Source of the DNA: Pseudoips prasinana
Lineage: Eukaryota > Arthropoda > Insecta > Lepidoptera > Nolidae
Direction: 5' to 3'
DNA length: 64,000 bases
Assembly (NCBI GenBank): GCA_951640165.1
Contig: OX621263.1
Location: forward strand, 5,044,501-5,108,500
In this document: piece by piece, positions 53,591-63,324 of the stretch
How the letters are laid out: every line of letters starts with the position of its first letter
Numbering within the stretch: the first letter of the stretch is position 1
The notes under the pieces: model-generated
The model's input: only the letters and a program-made list of their open reading frames with translations
What the model was told of the DNA's origin: nothing
Databases searched by the model: none
Position numbers and translations under genes: made by a program

Positions 53591-53939
53591 CAGTACTGAA
53601 TTGATGCCGACTCTTGACCAATAGATGGCGCTGTATGTCCGGAATAAATTTTATTTTATTTTTTATTTTTTGTAATAAAAGCTATCCTATGTCCTTTCTC
53701 AAGTTCCAAGCTATGTCTGTACCAAATTTCACACAAATCGGTTCAGTAGTTTAGGCGTGAAGCAAAGACAGACAGACAGAAAGACAGACAGACAGAGTTA
53801 CTTTCGCATTTATAATATTAGTTTGGATTTAGGGTCCACTTGAACGGAATTAAACTTTATTACATCGCCACAAGCGTCTCTATTTTTAATCTATATTGAC
53901 AAGGTAAAGCTTTCTTACTCTATATCGTATGCCGCATTC

Positions 53940-54175
53940 CGGCTATATTCCAAGCCGGCCAGTAGGCCCCTAACATGGCTTAACGACTACAACCGGGACC
54001 GACAGCTTAACGTGCCCTCTGTAGCACGGAAACGCTCAGAAATTAAAGCACTATGGAAGCCCATCAATAGTCTGACCGCGCGCCTACGTGGTTAACCTCG
54101 CCGTTCACCTACGGACCAATGTGAGCTCCTGGCTGTGAGCGTCTCACAACTGGCAGTGAACCTTTTGTACCTAGT
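53940..54175 (-). repeat. Repeat with 5S rRNA-like segment, reverse copy
   Basis: 'gccagtaggcccctaacatg', 'gcttaacgactacaaccggg' and 'accgacagcttaacgtgcc' are the reverse of 40905-40975; 'gttaacctcgccgttcacct' corresponds to the 5S-like part. Confidence 0.45.
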
Positions 54176-54216
54176 AAATTTATTCTAGGAATTAGTGGTC
54201 GTCTTGGAGGCGCCGG

Positions 54217-54662
54217 TCCCCCACGCCAAGTAATCGAATGTCTAAATACTCGAATGTTCATAATATCGAATGGTTAATAACTGACTGCACTTTGTGGCGC
54301 AGCGGCTAAGACAGACGCTTCGCCTCTTCGTGTCGGGGGTTTGAATCCCGCGCTAGACAACTAGTGACCCACAAATAGTTGTTCTGAGTCTGGATGTAAT
54401 CTGTGTTCGTCTATTATATGTTTGTAAAGTACCCTGCGACACAGGGATTAGATTACCTAGTGCGGGTGTTATAAAAAAAACATTAAACATTCGCTACTAG
54501 AAAAGTAGGTTAGGCTAGAACGGCGACCATATAGTGAGAAACAAATAGTGATAACGCTAAAGAACACATTCGATTAAATATTTAATTTATTAACCATTCG
54601 ATATTATGAACGTTCGAGCATTTAGACATTCGATTACTTGGCGTTCGACTTGGCATAGTTGC
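54217..54662. mobile_element. MITE family I with SINE E inside
   Basis: Inverted arms of about 60 bp: 'acgccaagtaatcgaatgtc' with 'ataatatcgaatggttaat' on the left (54217-54280), and the inverse ending 'gacattcgattacttggcgt' on the right (54596-54662). SINE E (54290-54480) lies between the left arm and 'attcgctactagaaaagtag'. Confidence 0.78.
54290..54480 (+). repeat. SINE family E, uninterrupted reference copy
   Basis: Head 'gcgcagcggctaagacagac', B-box-like 'gggtttgaatcccgcg', body 'tctgagtctggatgtaatct' and 'gtaccctgcgacacagggat', ending in A-rich 'gttataaaaaaaa'. Confidence 0.8.
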
Positions 54663-54789
54663 TTGGTTTGGTGTGCTTTATTTCTCTTAAATTGTCTTTA
54701 CAACGAATTACATATCCCCACAAAATTGCTTACGCAGTTTAACTGTGAGATCATAGAGTCTATATTACAAAAATAATAAAATAATATCA

Positions 54790-54980
54790 GATAAATCTAT
54801 AACTTAATCTAGGCTGTAGGTACATTGAATATTTTTTTAAATGGATACCTGGGGCGTGATCTACAATCGATATCGAAGCCAAAAATATAGTTTTTAGAAT
54901 TTTTGTCTGTTTGTCTGTATGTATGTCTGAGATAATTTATAAAATTTAACGCATGTAAAACCGCGGGGCACAGCTAGTAC
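54790..54980 (+). mobile_element. Helitron family H1, plus orientation
   Basis: 'catttaacgcatgtaaaacc'-type end 'aaaaccgcggggcacagctag' with CTAG at 54975-54978; the interior contains 'gtttttagaatttttgtctg'. It faces the copy at 55003 tail to tail. Confidence 0.68.
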
Positions 54981-55002
54981 TATATAAAATGTACCTATTA
55001 AG

Positions 55003-55322
55003 TAGGTACTAGCTGTGCCCCGCGGTTTTACCCGCGTTAAACTTTATAAATTATCACAGCTCCTTCCCCGTAGGTGATAGCGTGAGAATATGTAGGTAGC
55101 CTATATGTTGACCCAACCTCTTAGTAATATTCACGCAAAATTTGAAGTAAATCCATGCAGTTTTTGAGTTTAGCCTTTATACTTACAGACACATAGACAA
55201 AAATTCTAAAAACTATATTTTTAGCTGCGATATCGATTGTAGATCACGCCCCAAGTATCCTTTTTACAAAATATACAATGTACAGTTTTGACTTTCCTAC
55301 GATTTTATTATATGTATAGATC
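55003..55322 (-). mobile_element. Helitron family H1, minus orientation
   Basis: It starts CTAGctgtgccccgcgg at about 55008 and runs to 'cctacgattttattatatgt'. It is collinear with 27284-27595. Confidence 0.72.
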
Positions 55323-55440
55323 TAATAAAGATCTCTTTAGCTGACGTGCGAATTTTAGTTTCTTATCTTCTTGTCTGATGTCAACAGGCAAAGTATTCAA
55401 TAGGTAGGGAATGCGTTCTCTTAAGGTACACCCTCTTGAT

Positions 55441-56100
55441 GCATATAAAAGCGATGAGGGTGGTGCCATTCAAATAATAGATCTTTACGTCAAGAAAAGA
55501 CATTCAATTTAGTTACCGCGCCGAGTTTGCTTAAGATCTGCTGTTCTAAGAACAACTAGCTATGAAGATACATTGGCGAAATAAAGTGGTGTTCGAATCT
55601 CGCGCTAGACAACTATTTGTGTGATCCACAAATAGTTGTTCTGAGTCTGGATGTAATCCGTGTTCGTCTATTATATGTTTGGAAAGTACCCCGCGACCCA
55701 GGGAATGGATTACGTAGTGCGGGCGTTGTACAAAAAAAATCGCTACTAGAAAAGTAGGTTATGTTAAAACGGCAACCATATAGTGAGAAACCAATAATGA
55801 TAACGCTGAACGACTCATTCGATTAAATGTTTAATTCATTAACCATTCGATACTATGAACGTTCTGAGTATTTAGACATTCGATTACTTGACGTTCAATT
55901 TGGTATAGTAGGGTGTACTATACCAATTTGAACGTCAAGTGATCGAATCTAGGCGCATATAAATGCGATGGAGGGTAGTAGCATTGAAATAATAGATCTT
56001 TACGTCAAGAAAAGACATTCTATTTTGTTACCGCGCCGAGTTCGCTTAACCTCTGGTATTCTAAGAACAACTAGCTATGAAGATACATTGGCGAAATAAA
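55441..56100. repeat. Direct repeat of about 145 bp flanking a SINE/MITE block
   Basis: 'atagatctttacgtcaagaa' to 'gatacattggcgaaataaa' occurs at 55441-55585 and at 55955-56100. Between them lie SINE E (55586-55735) and the right part of MITE I (55736-55950). Confidence 0.8.
55586..55918 (+). repeat. Second SINE E plus MITE I composite
   Basis: SINE E without its first bases ('gttcgaatctcgcgctagac' to 'gggcgttgtacaaaaaaaa') is joined directly to 'cgctactagaaaagtaggtt' of MITE I, the same junction as at 54480. The MITE ends 'acgttcaatttggtatagta', followed by its inverse at 55919-55948. Confidence 0.75.
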
Positions 56101-56346
56101 TATTAATTGTATTGACGCGGGTAGTGAACTTGTGACCCTCTGTATAGGAGACTAATGTATCGCTCTAGCGCCACAGTATGTATAGATATCATACCGTATG
56201 GTAACTATTACTATCACTTTAGACAGTAACTTCAAGAAATTAGCTAGTTAACTATATCATTAGTATCATGGATTAAATTATCAGTCACGATCTAATATTA
56301 TAATTGTAACTAAAAATAAAAATATATAGTTAATTTGTAATACTGA

Positions 56347-56612
56347 CGGGCCTGTTGTCGTGGTTGGCAAATACTTGCTTTTCACGCCAGAGGTCGTGGG
56401 TTCAATTCCCACCCTGGACAGATATTTGTGTGCATGAACATGTCTGTTTGTCCTGAGTCTGGGTGTAATTATCTATATAAGCATATATTTACAAAATAAA
56501 AGGAGTATATCATTTATCTAGTCATGTATCAAGACAGTCCATGGTACAAGCTCTGCTTAGTATGGGATAGATGGCCGAGTGTAAATAATGTCCCAGGATA
56601 TTATTATTATTA
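56347..56612 (+). repeat. SINE family B, full copy
   Basis: Head 'tgttgtcgtggttggcaaat', B-box 'gggttcaattcccaccct', body 'tgtttgtcctgagtctgggt', end 'aatgtcccaggatattatta' with (ATT)n. Confidence 0.82.
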
Positions 56613-56764
56613 AATACTACAAGTATTCATGTTCTGACTATTTACAAACGATTTTTAAAGTGTATATGAATAAAATCCGTTTTTATTTTATTTAACGTAA
56701 GATACATGGCGTTCAGTCGTCTTCTATTTCCTCGAGTTTAGATAGATTACAATTCATTGACTAA

Positions 56765-57025
56765 CTAGTTAGCGTTGTTAACTCTCGGTCCTGGGTTCAA
56801 AATCCACCTCGTGCCGACAATTGTTAGGTTTAAAGACATTTATTCCCATTAGGTTATTGGTATTTTAATGGTAAAAATAACACCTATTAGTAGCCCTCAG
56901 TCTGGATGTAGGTGGTGTTATACACCCGTGCCTCGTAGAACACGTAAAGTTGTCGGCCCATCGCATTATGACAGTGAGGTAAGATCGAATATTATAGTGC
57001 AGGAGTATGTACGCAAACTCGGGTG
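56765..57025 (+). repeat. SINE family C-related copy
   Basis: B-box 'gggttcaaaatccacc', then 'acacccgtgcctcgtagaac' and 'attatagtgcaggagtatgt'. It is more diverged than the family C copies listed. Confidence 0.6.
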
Positions 57026-57041
57026 CACTCCGTATATACAT

Positions 57042-57465
57042 AATAATAATATATCCTGGGACATTATTTACACACGGCCATCCCAAATTAAGCAGAGCTT
57101 GCCATAGGCTAACCAGATAACTGACACACTACATTACTACTTTTTTCTAAATACATACTTATATAGATAATTACACCCAGACACACGACATACAGACATG
57201 CCCATGCACACAAATATCTGTCCTGGGTGGCAATCGAACCCACGACCATCGGCGTCCAAGGCAAGCATCATTTTTTTTTTGTTAAGGCAGGGGGAATGCC
57301 TACGCATTCCACCCGTAAAAAGTGTCTAGGGGTGGGTATGTCGGACTTGCATCTACTAAACCTACCTGCCGTGGACTTCTCTTGGCGCCTGATGGAGGGA
57401 GCCCCGGGAACGCGGGTATGCTGCTCCGGTGAACAAGCAAGCACCTACCAACCTCGCACACTGGC
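57042..57465 (-). repeat. SINE family B copy interrupted by an R1 tail
   Basis: The body from (AAT)n to B-box 'ggcaatcgaacccacgacca' spans 57042-57269; head sequence 'aagcaagcacctaccaacct' resumes at about 57438. Confidence 0.72.
57271..57437 (-). repeat. R1-family 3' tail inserted in SINE B
   Basis: Oligo-T at 57271-57280, 'ttaaggcagggggaatgcct', stem-loop, 'ccgtggacttctcttggcgc' and 'ggtatgctgctccggtg'. The flanks 'caaggcaagcatca' and 'aacaagcaagcacc' are probably a decayed target duplication. Confidence 0.75.
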
Positions 57466-57560
57466 CCGTCATCCACGTCACATATATTCATACTTCCATA
57501 ATAATATACAGCTTAGTTAGGTAGGCTCCGTTGTAATTGGCCGCTGCAACCTAAATTCGG

Positions 57561-58064
57561 CCAAGGGGCTCTACCGGTTAAGTCGCCGAACATCGTTTTC
57601 GTGAATGGCGTTAAATAATAATAATAATATCTAGGGACAATGCCACACAGATCATCCTAGCCCCAAACTAAGCAAAGCTTGTACTATGGGTACCATGCGA
57701 CGATATACATACTTATATAGATAGATAAATACTTATATACATAGAAAATATCCATGACTCAGAAACAAATATTCGTGCTCATCACACAAATATTTGCACT
57801 TACCGGGATTCGAACCCAGGACCACCAGCTTCGTAGGCAGGAGCACTACCAACTAGGCTACGGTGACCGTCAAATAAATAAAGGTAAAAAATGAATCAAT
57901 CGTTAAACCGGCTTCCATGAGCACATGTGACGTTATTAATGGTCCAGAATCGATTGTGGAAGTTGAAGCCCATTTTACGATTGATTAAGTCATTTTTAAC
58001 CTTTATTTATTTGAACGCCATTCACGAAAACGATGTTCGGTGACTTAGCCGATAGAGCCCCTGG
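57561..58064. mobile_element. Fold-back MITE family K with SINE A inside
   Basis: Left arm 'aggggctctaccggttaagt' to 'gaatggcgtt' (57563-57612), then SINE A, then 'caaataaataaagg' onward to 'gatagagcccctgg'. The uninterrupted copies show the empty site. Confidence 0.85.
57613..57870 (-). repeat. SINE family A, copy 4
   Basis: (AAT)n tail, body and head 'actaggctacggtgaccgt'. Nearly identical to 28190-28450. Confidence 0.85.
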
Positions 58065-58524
58065 ACCTCTATTACTATGACTTCATCACCATAGCCTGTT
58101 AAATAGCTTATTTATTCTTGAATTTAATTTTTACATTATAAGGAAGATCAATAGCTTATAATAGCTGTCCACAAATATTAATACGGATACAAGTTACATG
58201 TGACTCGTATAAGGACCAAACTAATTATATATTTATGGTAATTAAATATCTAAAATAAACTGTGTATACAATATCACTAATATGAGATAAAAGTCTTAGC
58301 TGCCATCTCACCGTTTCTGGTTTTGTATTAAAAACACTCAAAATCGAATTTCTTATCTTCTACGAGTATGTTTAAGGAGTCCTTTAAACTTTTTTGAATG
58401 AACTATGGTCAAAATGTATTCCATAATGAAATTTAACTATAGTTACTTAAAGCTTATGGAAGATGGAGCGGAGTATGGTGTCTTACTCCTTTCGTGGGAT
58501 ATTTATTGTTTGTGTATACTGGCT
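58065..58524. other. No recognisable gene
   Basis: AT-rich spacer. Confidence 0.45.
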
Positions 58525-58676
58525 GTGCTGTGCCCCGCGGTTTCTCCCCGTTAATCTTTATAAATTATAGCCTATGTCCTATGTATATAAATGAAAAGTA
58601 GTTTTTGTCTGAAACAGTAACTAACATCCATACACCACTTAAAAACTTTCGCATTTATAATATTTGTAGGATTTAT
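58525..58676 (-). mobile_element. Short non-autonomous Helitron
   Basis: 'ctggctgtgctgtgccccgc' at one end (CTAG mutated to CTGG) and 'ctttcgcatttataatattt' at the other, the two Helitron ends of this family in about 150 bp. Confidence 0.6.
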
Positions 58677-58679
58677 ACC

Positions 58680-59124
58680 TATATAAATATGTAGGTGTAT
58701 GTGTCCGTATTTATATGTATTATTTATATTTTATAGTGTGATAATATATATAATTTGGATATAATAAAGATATTCAATAACTCTACATGCGTTAATTACG
58801 CAGGAAGTAGATGCTTCATAATTCTAACTACATGGTTTGGTAGATAGGGAAAGTCCGGTCCCACCGTTAAATAATATTTATGATTTTGTAGTTTTGAGTT
58901 TAAAAAGTTATCGCCCACCACATTGGAGCTTAATAAATATTGTTCTTACGCTTATAAATAGGTATTAAATCTTAATATATAAAATCAAAAGGTCACATAT
59001 TCGATCACTGAGTAAAAACGAATTCTCCAAAACTACTTGACCTATGAAACTGGAAGTTAGCAGTTATATAATTTATAGGTAAGAGACACAAATCAGTTAA
59101 CGACGCGGCGACGAAGCAAATCTA
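58680..59124. other. No recognisable gene
   Basis: AT-rich spacer. Confidence 0.45.
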
Positions 59125-59443
59125 TACATATAATAAAATCGTAAGAAAGTCAGAACCGTACATCGAATATTGTTAAAAAAGGATACTTGGGGCGTGTTCT
59201 ACAATGGATATCGAAGCTAAAAATATAGGTTTTAGAATTTTTGTCTGTGTGTCTGTTTGTCTGTATGTATGTCCGGGCTAAACTCAAAAAGTACTGCATG
59301 GGTTTACTTCAAATTTTGCATGAATATTACTAAGAAGTCGGGTCAACATATAATCTATATATTATCACGCTATCACCTACGGGGGAGGAGCTATGATAAT
59401 ATATAACCTTTAACGCGGGTAAAACCGCGGGGCACAGCTAGTA
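59125..59443 (+). mobile_element. Helitron family H1, plus orientation
   Basis: 'ataataaaatcgtaagaaag' to the 3' hairpin 'acgcgggtaaaaccgcgggg' and CTAG at 59438-59441. Full length. Confidence 0.75.
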
Positions 59444-59594
59444 ATATAAAATAAAATATACACGTAAATTTTACACTTTTTGGTGAATCTTCTGATTTGG
59501 TATGGTCCGGTGTGCACCCCATCTCATCCCATTGGGAACGTAGTCCCGATGGAATATTTTTCAGCGAATGGGCAACAGCGTCTCTCTGTGAACT

Positions 59595-61193
59595 ATGACC
59601 ATCAAACTGCGATCGCCAACCCGTCTGGCGATTATGGCATATGATGGACACAACCCTTCTAGCTCGATCGGTCCTGACAACATTCCCGCCTACATCCTTA
59701 AGGGATGCAAAGAAAGTCTATTATCTCCCCTATGTCATATTTTCAACCTGGCCTTCCAATCAGGTGTATACCCCAAACAATGGAAAATATCGCGAGTTAC
59801 GCCTATTCCTAAAACCAGTGATAGATCCTCAGTGGATAAATACAGGCCTATTGCTGTCCTTCCAACGATAGCAAAAGTTATTGAGAATATACTTCATACA
59901 TTTATTTACAATAGTATAAATGCTTATCTATCAGATGCCCAGCATGGCTTTCGGCCCGGTCGCTCCGTTAACTCAAATCTTATGGTTAAGGTGGACTTAA
60001 TTTCTAGAAGCCTAGACATAGGAAAGCAAGTTGATGTCCTCTACTTCGATTTCTGCAAAGCTTTTGACAGGGTCGACAATGATGTACTCTTAACTAAGTT
60101 GGCTGCCATTGGTTTCTGTCAAGGTTTTCTCAACTTCTTTGCTGACTACTTGCGCGATCGCACACAGTTCGTCAAACATGGATGCTTTGAGCCCGGGCCT
60201 TATAATACTCGCTCAGGTGTTAGTCAAGGATCTGTGTTGGGCCCACTTCTATTCCTAGTAATGATCAATGACCTTGTAAATAAAGTTAAATTTGCTAAAT
60301 GCCTACTATATGCCGATGACCTAAAACTAATAATGGAAATAAAAAAAGAGAAAGAATGTGAACAGCTACAAAAAGATATAAACGCCATTTGGCACTGGAG
60401 CATTGAAAACAAGCTGCTCTTCAACTCTAGTAAGTGCTATATCATGACCTACGGTCGCGGGCGACGACCAGTTCTTTTTAATTATTCTATAGGTGGTCAA
60501 TCAATTACTCGTGTCAACAACATAAAGGACCTGGGAGTGACCTTTGATCGTTGTCTCACATTTAGTGATCATGTTTCCGGTGTTGCCAAGGAATCATTTA
60601 GGCGGTTGGGTTTTGTTTTGCGTAATGTCCGTGACTTTGAGAACCCACAAGTCATCAGCCTTCTTTACAATTGTCTGGTTCGAAGCAAACTCGAGGCTAG
60701 TGCCTGTGTCTGGAACCCTCATACAGCGACCCAAATATTAATTATCGAAAAGGTGCAAAAAACCTTCTTAAGATTTCTATTTAAAAGGATATACAACTAC
60801 TATCCTTATATGTACCCTACTAATTATCTTTTAGGAATGTTAGGTTTTAATTCTTTGGAGGTTAGAAGAGGCTTTGATCAGCTTACGGTAGCCTGCAAAA
60901 TCTTTCGTGGAGAAATCGCCTGTCCTGAGCTCCTCAATTTATTCTGTCGATTATATGTGCCTGGTCGTAGGCATCATCAGTGCCGCCACCAGCGTGAATT
61001 ATTTGCGAAGCCGCTGCATCATACTGTCGCTAGAGCCAAGTCTCCAGTATGTCGAACCCTAGACATGCTAAACGCCCTCCTGATTGCCTATCCTGAATGC
61101 GATGTGTTTGCCGGTAGATGGACAGACATTAGGCGAATATGTTTGGTTTTCTGTGAGAGAAAGTATGCAAGGATGTCCAGTATTTTGTATTGA
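59595..61193 (+). CDS. LINE reverse transcriptase, uninterrupted 532-codon ORF
   Basis: Motifs in order: SSSIGPDNIPAYILKGC (about 22-40), DKYRPIAVLPTIAKVIENIL (about 80-100), QHGFRPGRSVNSNLM, YFDFCKAFDRVDNDVLLTKL, SGVSQGSVLGPLLFLVMIND, catalytic LLYADDLKLIM, then NSSKCYIMTYGR and INNIKDLGVTFD-like VNNIKDLGVTFDRCLTFSDH. The C-terminus lacks RNase H and a Cys/His cluster, as in CR1/jockey-type elements. The enzyme would copy LINE RNA into DNA at a nicked site. All catalytic residues are present with no stop, but the endonuclease part is missing through 5' truncation, and the ATG at 59595 probably lies in or near the junction, so it is not an autonomous gene. Confidence 0.85.
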   Translation: MTIKLRSPTRLAIMAYDGHNPSSSIGPDNIPAYILKGCKESLLSPLCHIFNLAFQSGVYPKQWKISRVTPIPKTSDRSSVDKYRPIAVLPTIAKVIENILHTFIYNSINAYLSDAQHGFRPGRSVNSNLMVKVDLISRSLDIGKQVDVLYFDFCKAFDRVDNDVLLTKLAAIGFCQGFLNFFADYLRDRTQFVKHGCFEPGPYNTRSGVSQGSVLGPLLFLVMINDLVNKVKFAKCLLYADDLKLIMEIKKEKECEQLQKDINAIWHWSIENKLLFNSSKCYIMTYGRGRRPVLFNYSIGGQSITRVNNIKDLGVTFDRCLTFSDHVSGVAKESFRRLGFVLRNVRDFENPQVISLLYNCLVRSKLEASACVWNPHTATQILIIEKVQKTFLRFLFKRIYNYYPYMYPTNYLLGMLGFNSLEVRRGFDQLTVACKIFRGEIACPELLNLFCRLYVPGRRHHQCRHQRELFAKPLHHTVARAKSPVCRTLDMLNALLIAYPECDVFAGRWTDIRRICLVFCERKYARMSSILY

Positions 61194-61300
61194 AATTTAT
61201 ATGTAACCCTAAAAATAAGTAATGTAATTGTTTCTATGTTAATTAATGTAATTGGTTATTAACCGTTTTATTTAACTATAAATAAATAAATAAAAAAATA
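59595..61300 (+). mobile_element. 5'-truncated CR1/jockey-group LINE with open RT gene
   Basis: A single long reverse-transcriptase ORF is followed by about 100 bp of 3' untranslated sequence ending in (AAATA)n-like 'aaataaataaataaaaaaat'. No endonuclease. The 5' junction lies between the Helitron end (59443) and about 59650. Confidence 0.8.
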
Positions 61301-61319
61301 AAACCCCAATGTGGGACAA

Positions 61320-61374
61320 TTTTTTGGGGAGGCCTTTGTCCAGCAGTGGACGAAATTCGGCTGACATTGGTATG
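61320..61374 (+). repeat. RTE-type LINE tail scrap
   Basis: 'gggaggcctttgtccagcag' then 'tggacgaaattcggctgaca' is the last part of the RTE-type ORF and tail, in plus orientation. Confidence 0.65.
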
Positions 61375-61528
61375 GTTTTAATAATACATTTATTTCAGAT
61401 TTATAGATACATAGTAATTTGTTACAAGTGGCTCATAACAATGTTAGTACTACACTAATAAATCTACCTTACATAAAAAATTGGAGCCGTGGAAGCCCTG
61501 GAACATATTTCCAATAATGCTGTTATGA

Positions 61529-61768
61529 CCAGGGGCTCTACCGGCTAAGTCGCCGAACATCGATTTCTTAAATGGCGTTTAAATAAATAAAGTTTAAAAA
61601 TGACTCTCGGATGAAAATCGGCTTCCATGAGCACATGTGACGTCATAAATGGTCCGGAATCGATTGTACGCTGAAGCCGATTTAACGATTAAGTCATTTT
61701 TAACCTTAATTTATTTGAACGCCATTTAAGAAATCGATGTTCGGCGAGTTAGCCTGTAGAGCCACTGG
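61529..61768. mobile_element. Fold-back MITE family K, copy 3
   Basis: 'ccaggggctctaccggctaa' to 'tgtagagccactgg' with arms inverted over about 95 bp and a middle 'catgagcacatgtgacgtca' shared with 57915-57935. Confidence 0.85.
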
Positions 61769-62077
61769 TCGGTATTTACGTTTTCACCGCTCTATCACAA
61801 CGGTCGTCTTGGCAATTTCCTTTCTGTGAAATGAATCTTCTGTGGCTATACCATTTAGGTCAAATTAATTATTAGGCATATTCTAGCATGTGAAATACTC
61901 TTTATATTACGAATGTGGTAGCTACTTTGCAAACTTTTACGGAAAATGCAGCGCTGAGTTTAAACGCAGCTTTTTTAAGTACTGATGGCCATTAAATTGT
62001 ATAATAAAGTTCCAAATTGTGAAAGAGAGTCAACTAAACGTATTTAAATGTAGGTTGTTCAAGCTCTTGTTACAATA
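61769..62077. other. No recognisable gene
   Basis: AT-rich spacer. Confidence 0.45.
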
Positions 62078-62337
62078 TGACGGTCACCGTAGCCTAGTTG
62101 TTAGTGCTCCTGTCTACGAAGCTGGTGGTCCTGGGTTCGAATCCCGGTAAGTGCAAATATTTGTGTGATGAGCACGAATATTTGTTTCTGAGTCATGGAT
62201 GTTTTCTATGTATATAATTATTTATCTATCTATATAAGTATGTATATCGTCGCCTGGTACCCATAGTACAAGCTTTGCTTAGTTTGGGGCTAGGATGATC
62301 TGTGTGACATTGTCCCTAGGTATTATTATTATTATTA
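62078..62337 (+). repeat. SINE family A, copy 5
   Basis: Head 'acggtcaccgtagcctagtt', B-box 'gggttcgaatcccgg', end 'gggctaggatgatctgtgtg', 'cattgtccctagg' and (ATT)n. Full length. Confidence 0.87.
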
Positions 62338-62470
62338 AATTAATTATTACAAGAATTGACATTATTATTAGTCGAATTAGGTTTATAAATTTTGACTTTT
62401 GATTATGTATTATTGTTTTATTACAAAATATATCAAAATTTGCATGCCTAACTGGCGAAACATGTATGTA

Positions 62471-62605
62471 CAGACGCCAACACATCCAGCTACCCCAATC
62501 TGTCAAATTTATTTTATAGATTTTCAACTGTAACACAAAAGCATTAGGTTCACTTTCAATTGGGGAAATTTCACTGATTGAGGTAGCTTGATGTGCTGGC
62601 GTCTG
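62471..62605. mobile_element. Palindromic MITE family P, copy
   Basis: Ends cagacgccaacacatcca and gatgtgctggcgtctg, TA on both sides. Confidence 0.84.
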
Positions 62606-62689
62606 TACCTTATTTTTTAATGACCAACTGTAACTATTTACCATGTTTCTTGTGAATAAAGAATTGAACTGAACCCCTCTCGCTACAGA

Positions 62690-62975
62690 CAGAGTGTTCA
62701 TCCTCACGTCCTCGAATCTTTTCGATCTCATACGGTTCGCTTTCAGCGAAGCTTCCTCCCACGTCCGTTGAGGCTGTAGATGAACTCCCTGTTACGGTTT
62801 TCCCAAGAGACTACAGCATGGGGCCTTTCAAAAAAGCAGTTATAAGGTTCCTAAAGGGTCGGCAACGCGTTAATGATGCCCTTGGTGTTACAAGCGATCA
62901 TAGGCTACGGTGAGCACTTACCATCAGGTGGGTCATATGCTTACTTGCCTACCTAGTGGTATATAAAAAGTCGAT
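62690..62975 (+). repeat. LINE 3'-end fragment
   Basis: The plus strand carries a decayed ORF end ('ctttcaaaaaagcagttata', 'ggcaacgcgttaatgatgcc') and the tail 'gtgagcacttaccatcaggt'. It matches 23385-23530 in reverse. Confidence 0.58.
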
Positions 62976-63105
62976 ATAAATAAAATACAATTTTATTTTA
63001 TGAATTGTTCGCAGTTGAATGGTTCTGTTGTTCACAAACTTCTAAACGGTAACTTTCGGCAGAGAAACCTTTGCTAGAGATACGTTTAAAATTCGTTTTT
63101 ACGTT

Positions 63106-63324
63106 ACGAGCCGTTTGGCGTGGTTAATAAATGCTTGCCTTTCACGCCGCAGGCCGTAAGTTCGATTCCCACCCAGTATTGATATTTTTGTGCATGAACA
63201 TGTCTGTTTGTTCACAGTCAGGGTGTTATTATCTATATAAATAAATATGTGTTTACATAAGAAAAGTTGTAAGTATATGTAGTATATCAGTTATCTGGTG
63301 TCCATAGTACAAGCTCTGCTTAGA
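63106..63324 (+). repeat. SINE family B, copy
   Basis: 'cgagccgtttggcgtggtta', B-box-like 'aagttcgattcccaccca', and end 'tatcagttatctggtgtcca', 'acaagctctgcttag'. Confidence 0.78.

Larger units (their letters stand above)
52212..53828 (-). mobile_element. Helitron remnant carrying a helicase fragment
   Basis: On the minus strand the 3' end is at 52212: hairpin 'cacgcgaacgaagtcgcggg' region, then caaaagCTAG followed by T. The 5' end near 53828 is 'actaatattataaatgcgaa'. CTAG with a preceding hairpin and no inverted repeats is the Helitron 3' signature. It encodes the end of a PIF1-like helicase; the Rep part is absent. Confidence 0.82.

Noticed and set aside
16837..62605. CRISPR-like array from the repeated palindromic MITE
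   Set aside because: Copies are kilobases apart, TA-flanked and in a eukaryotic setting; there are no spacers.
62279..62731. 150-codon minus-strand ORF
   Set aside because: It spans SINE A's tail, a MITE and LINE tail sequence, so it is a chance frame.
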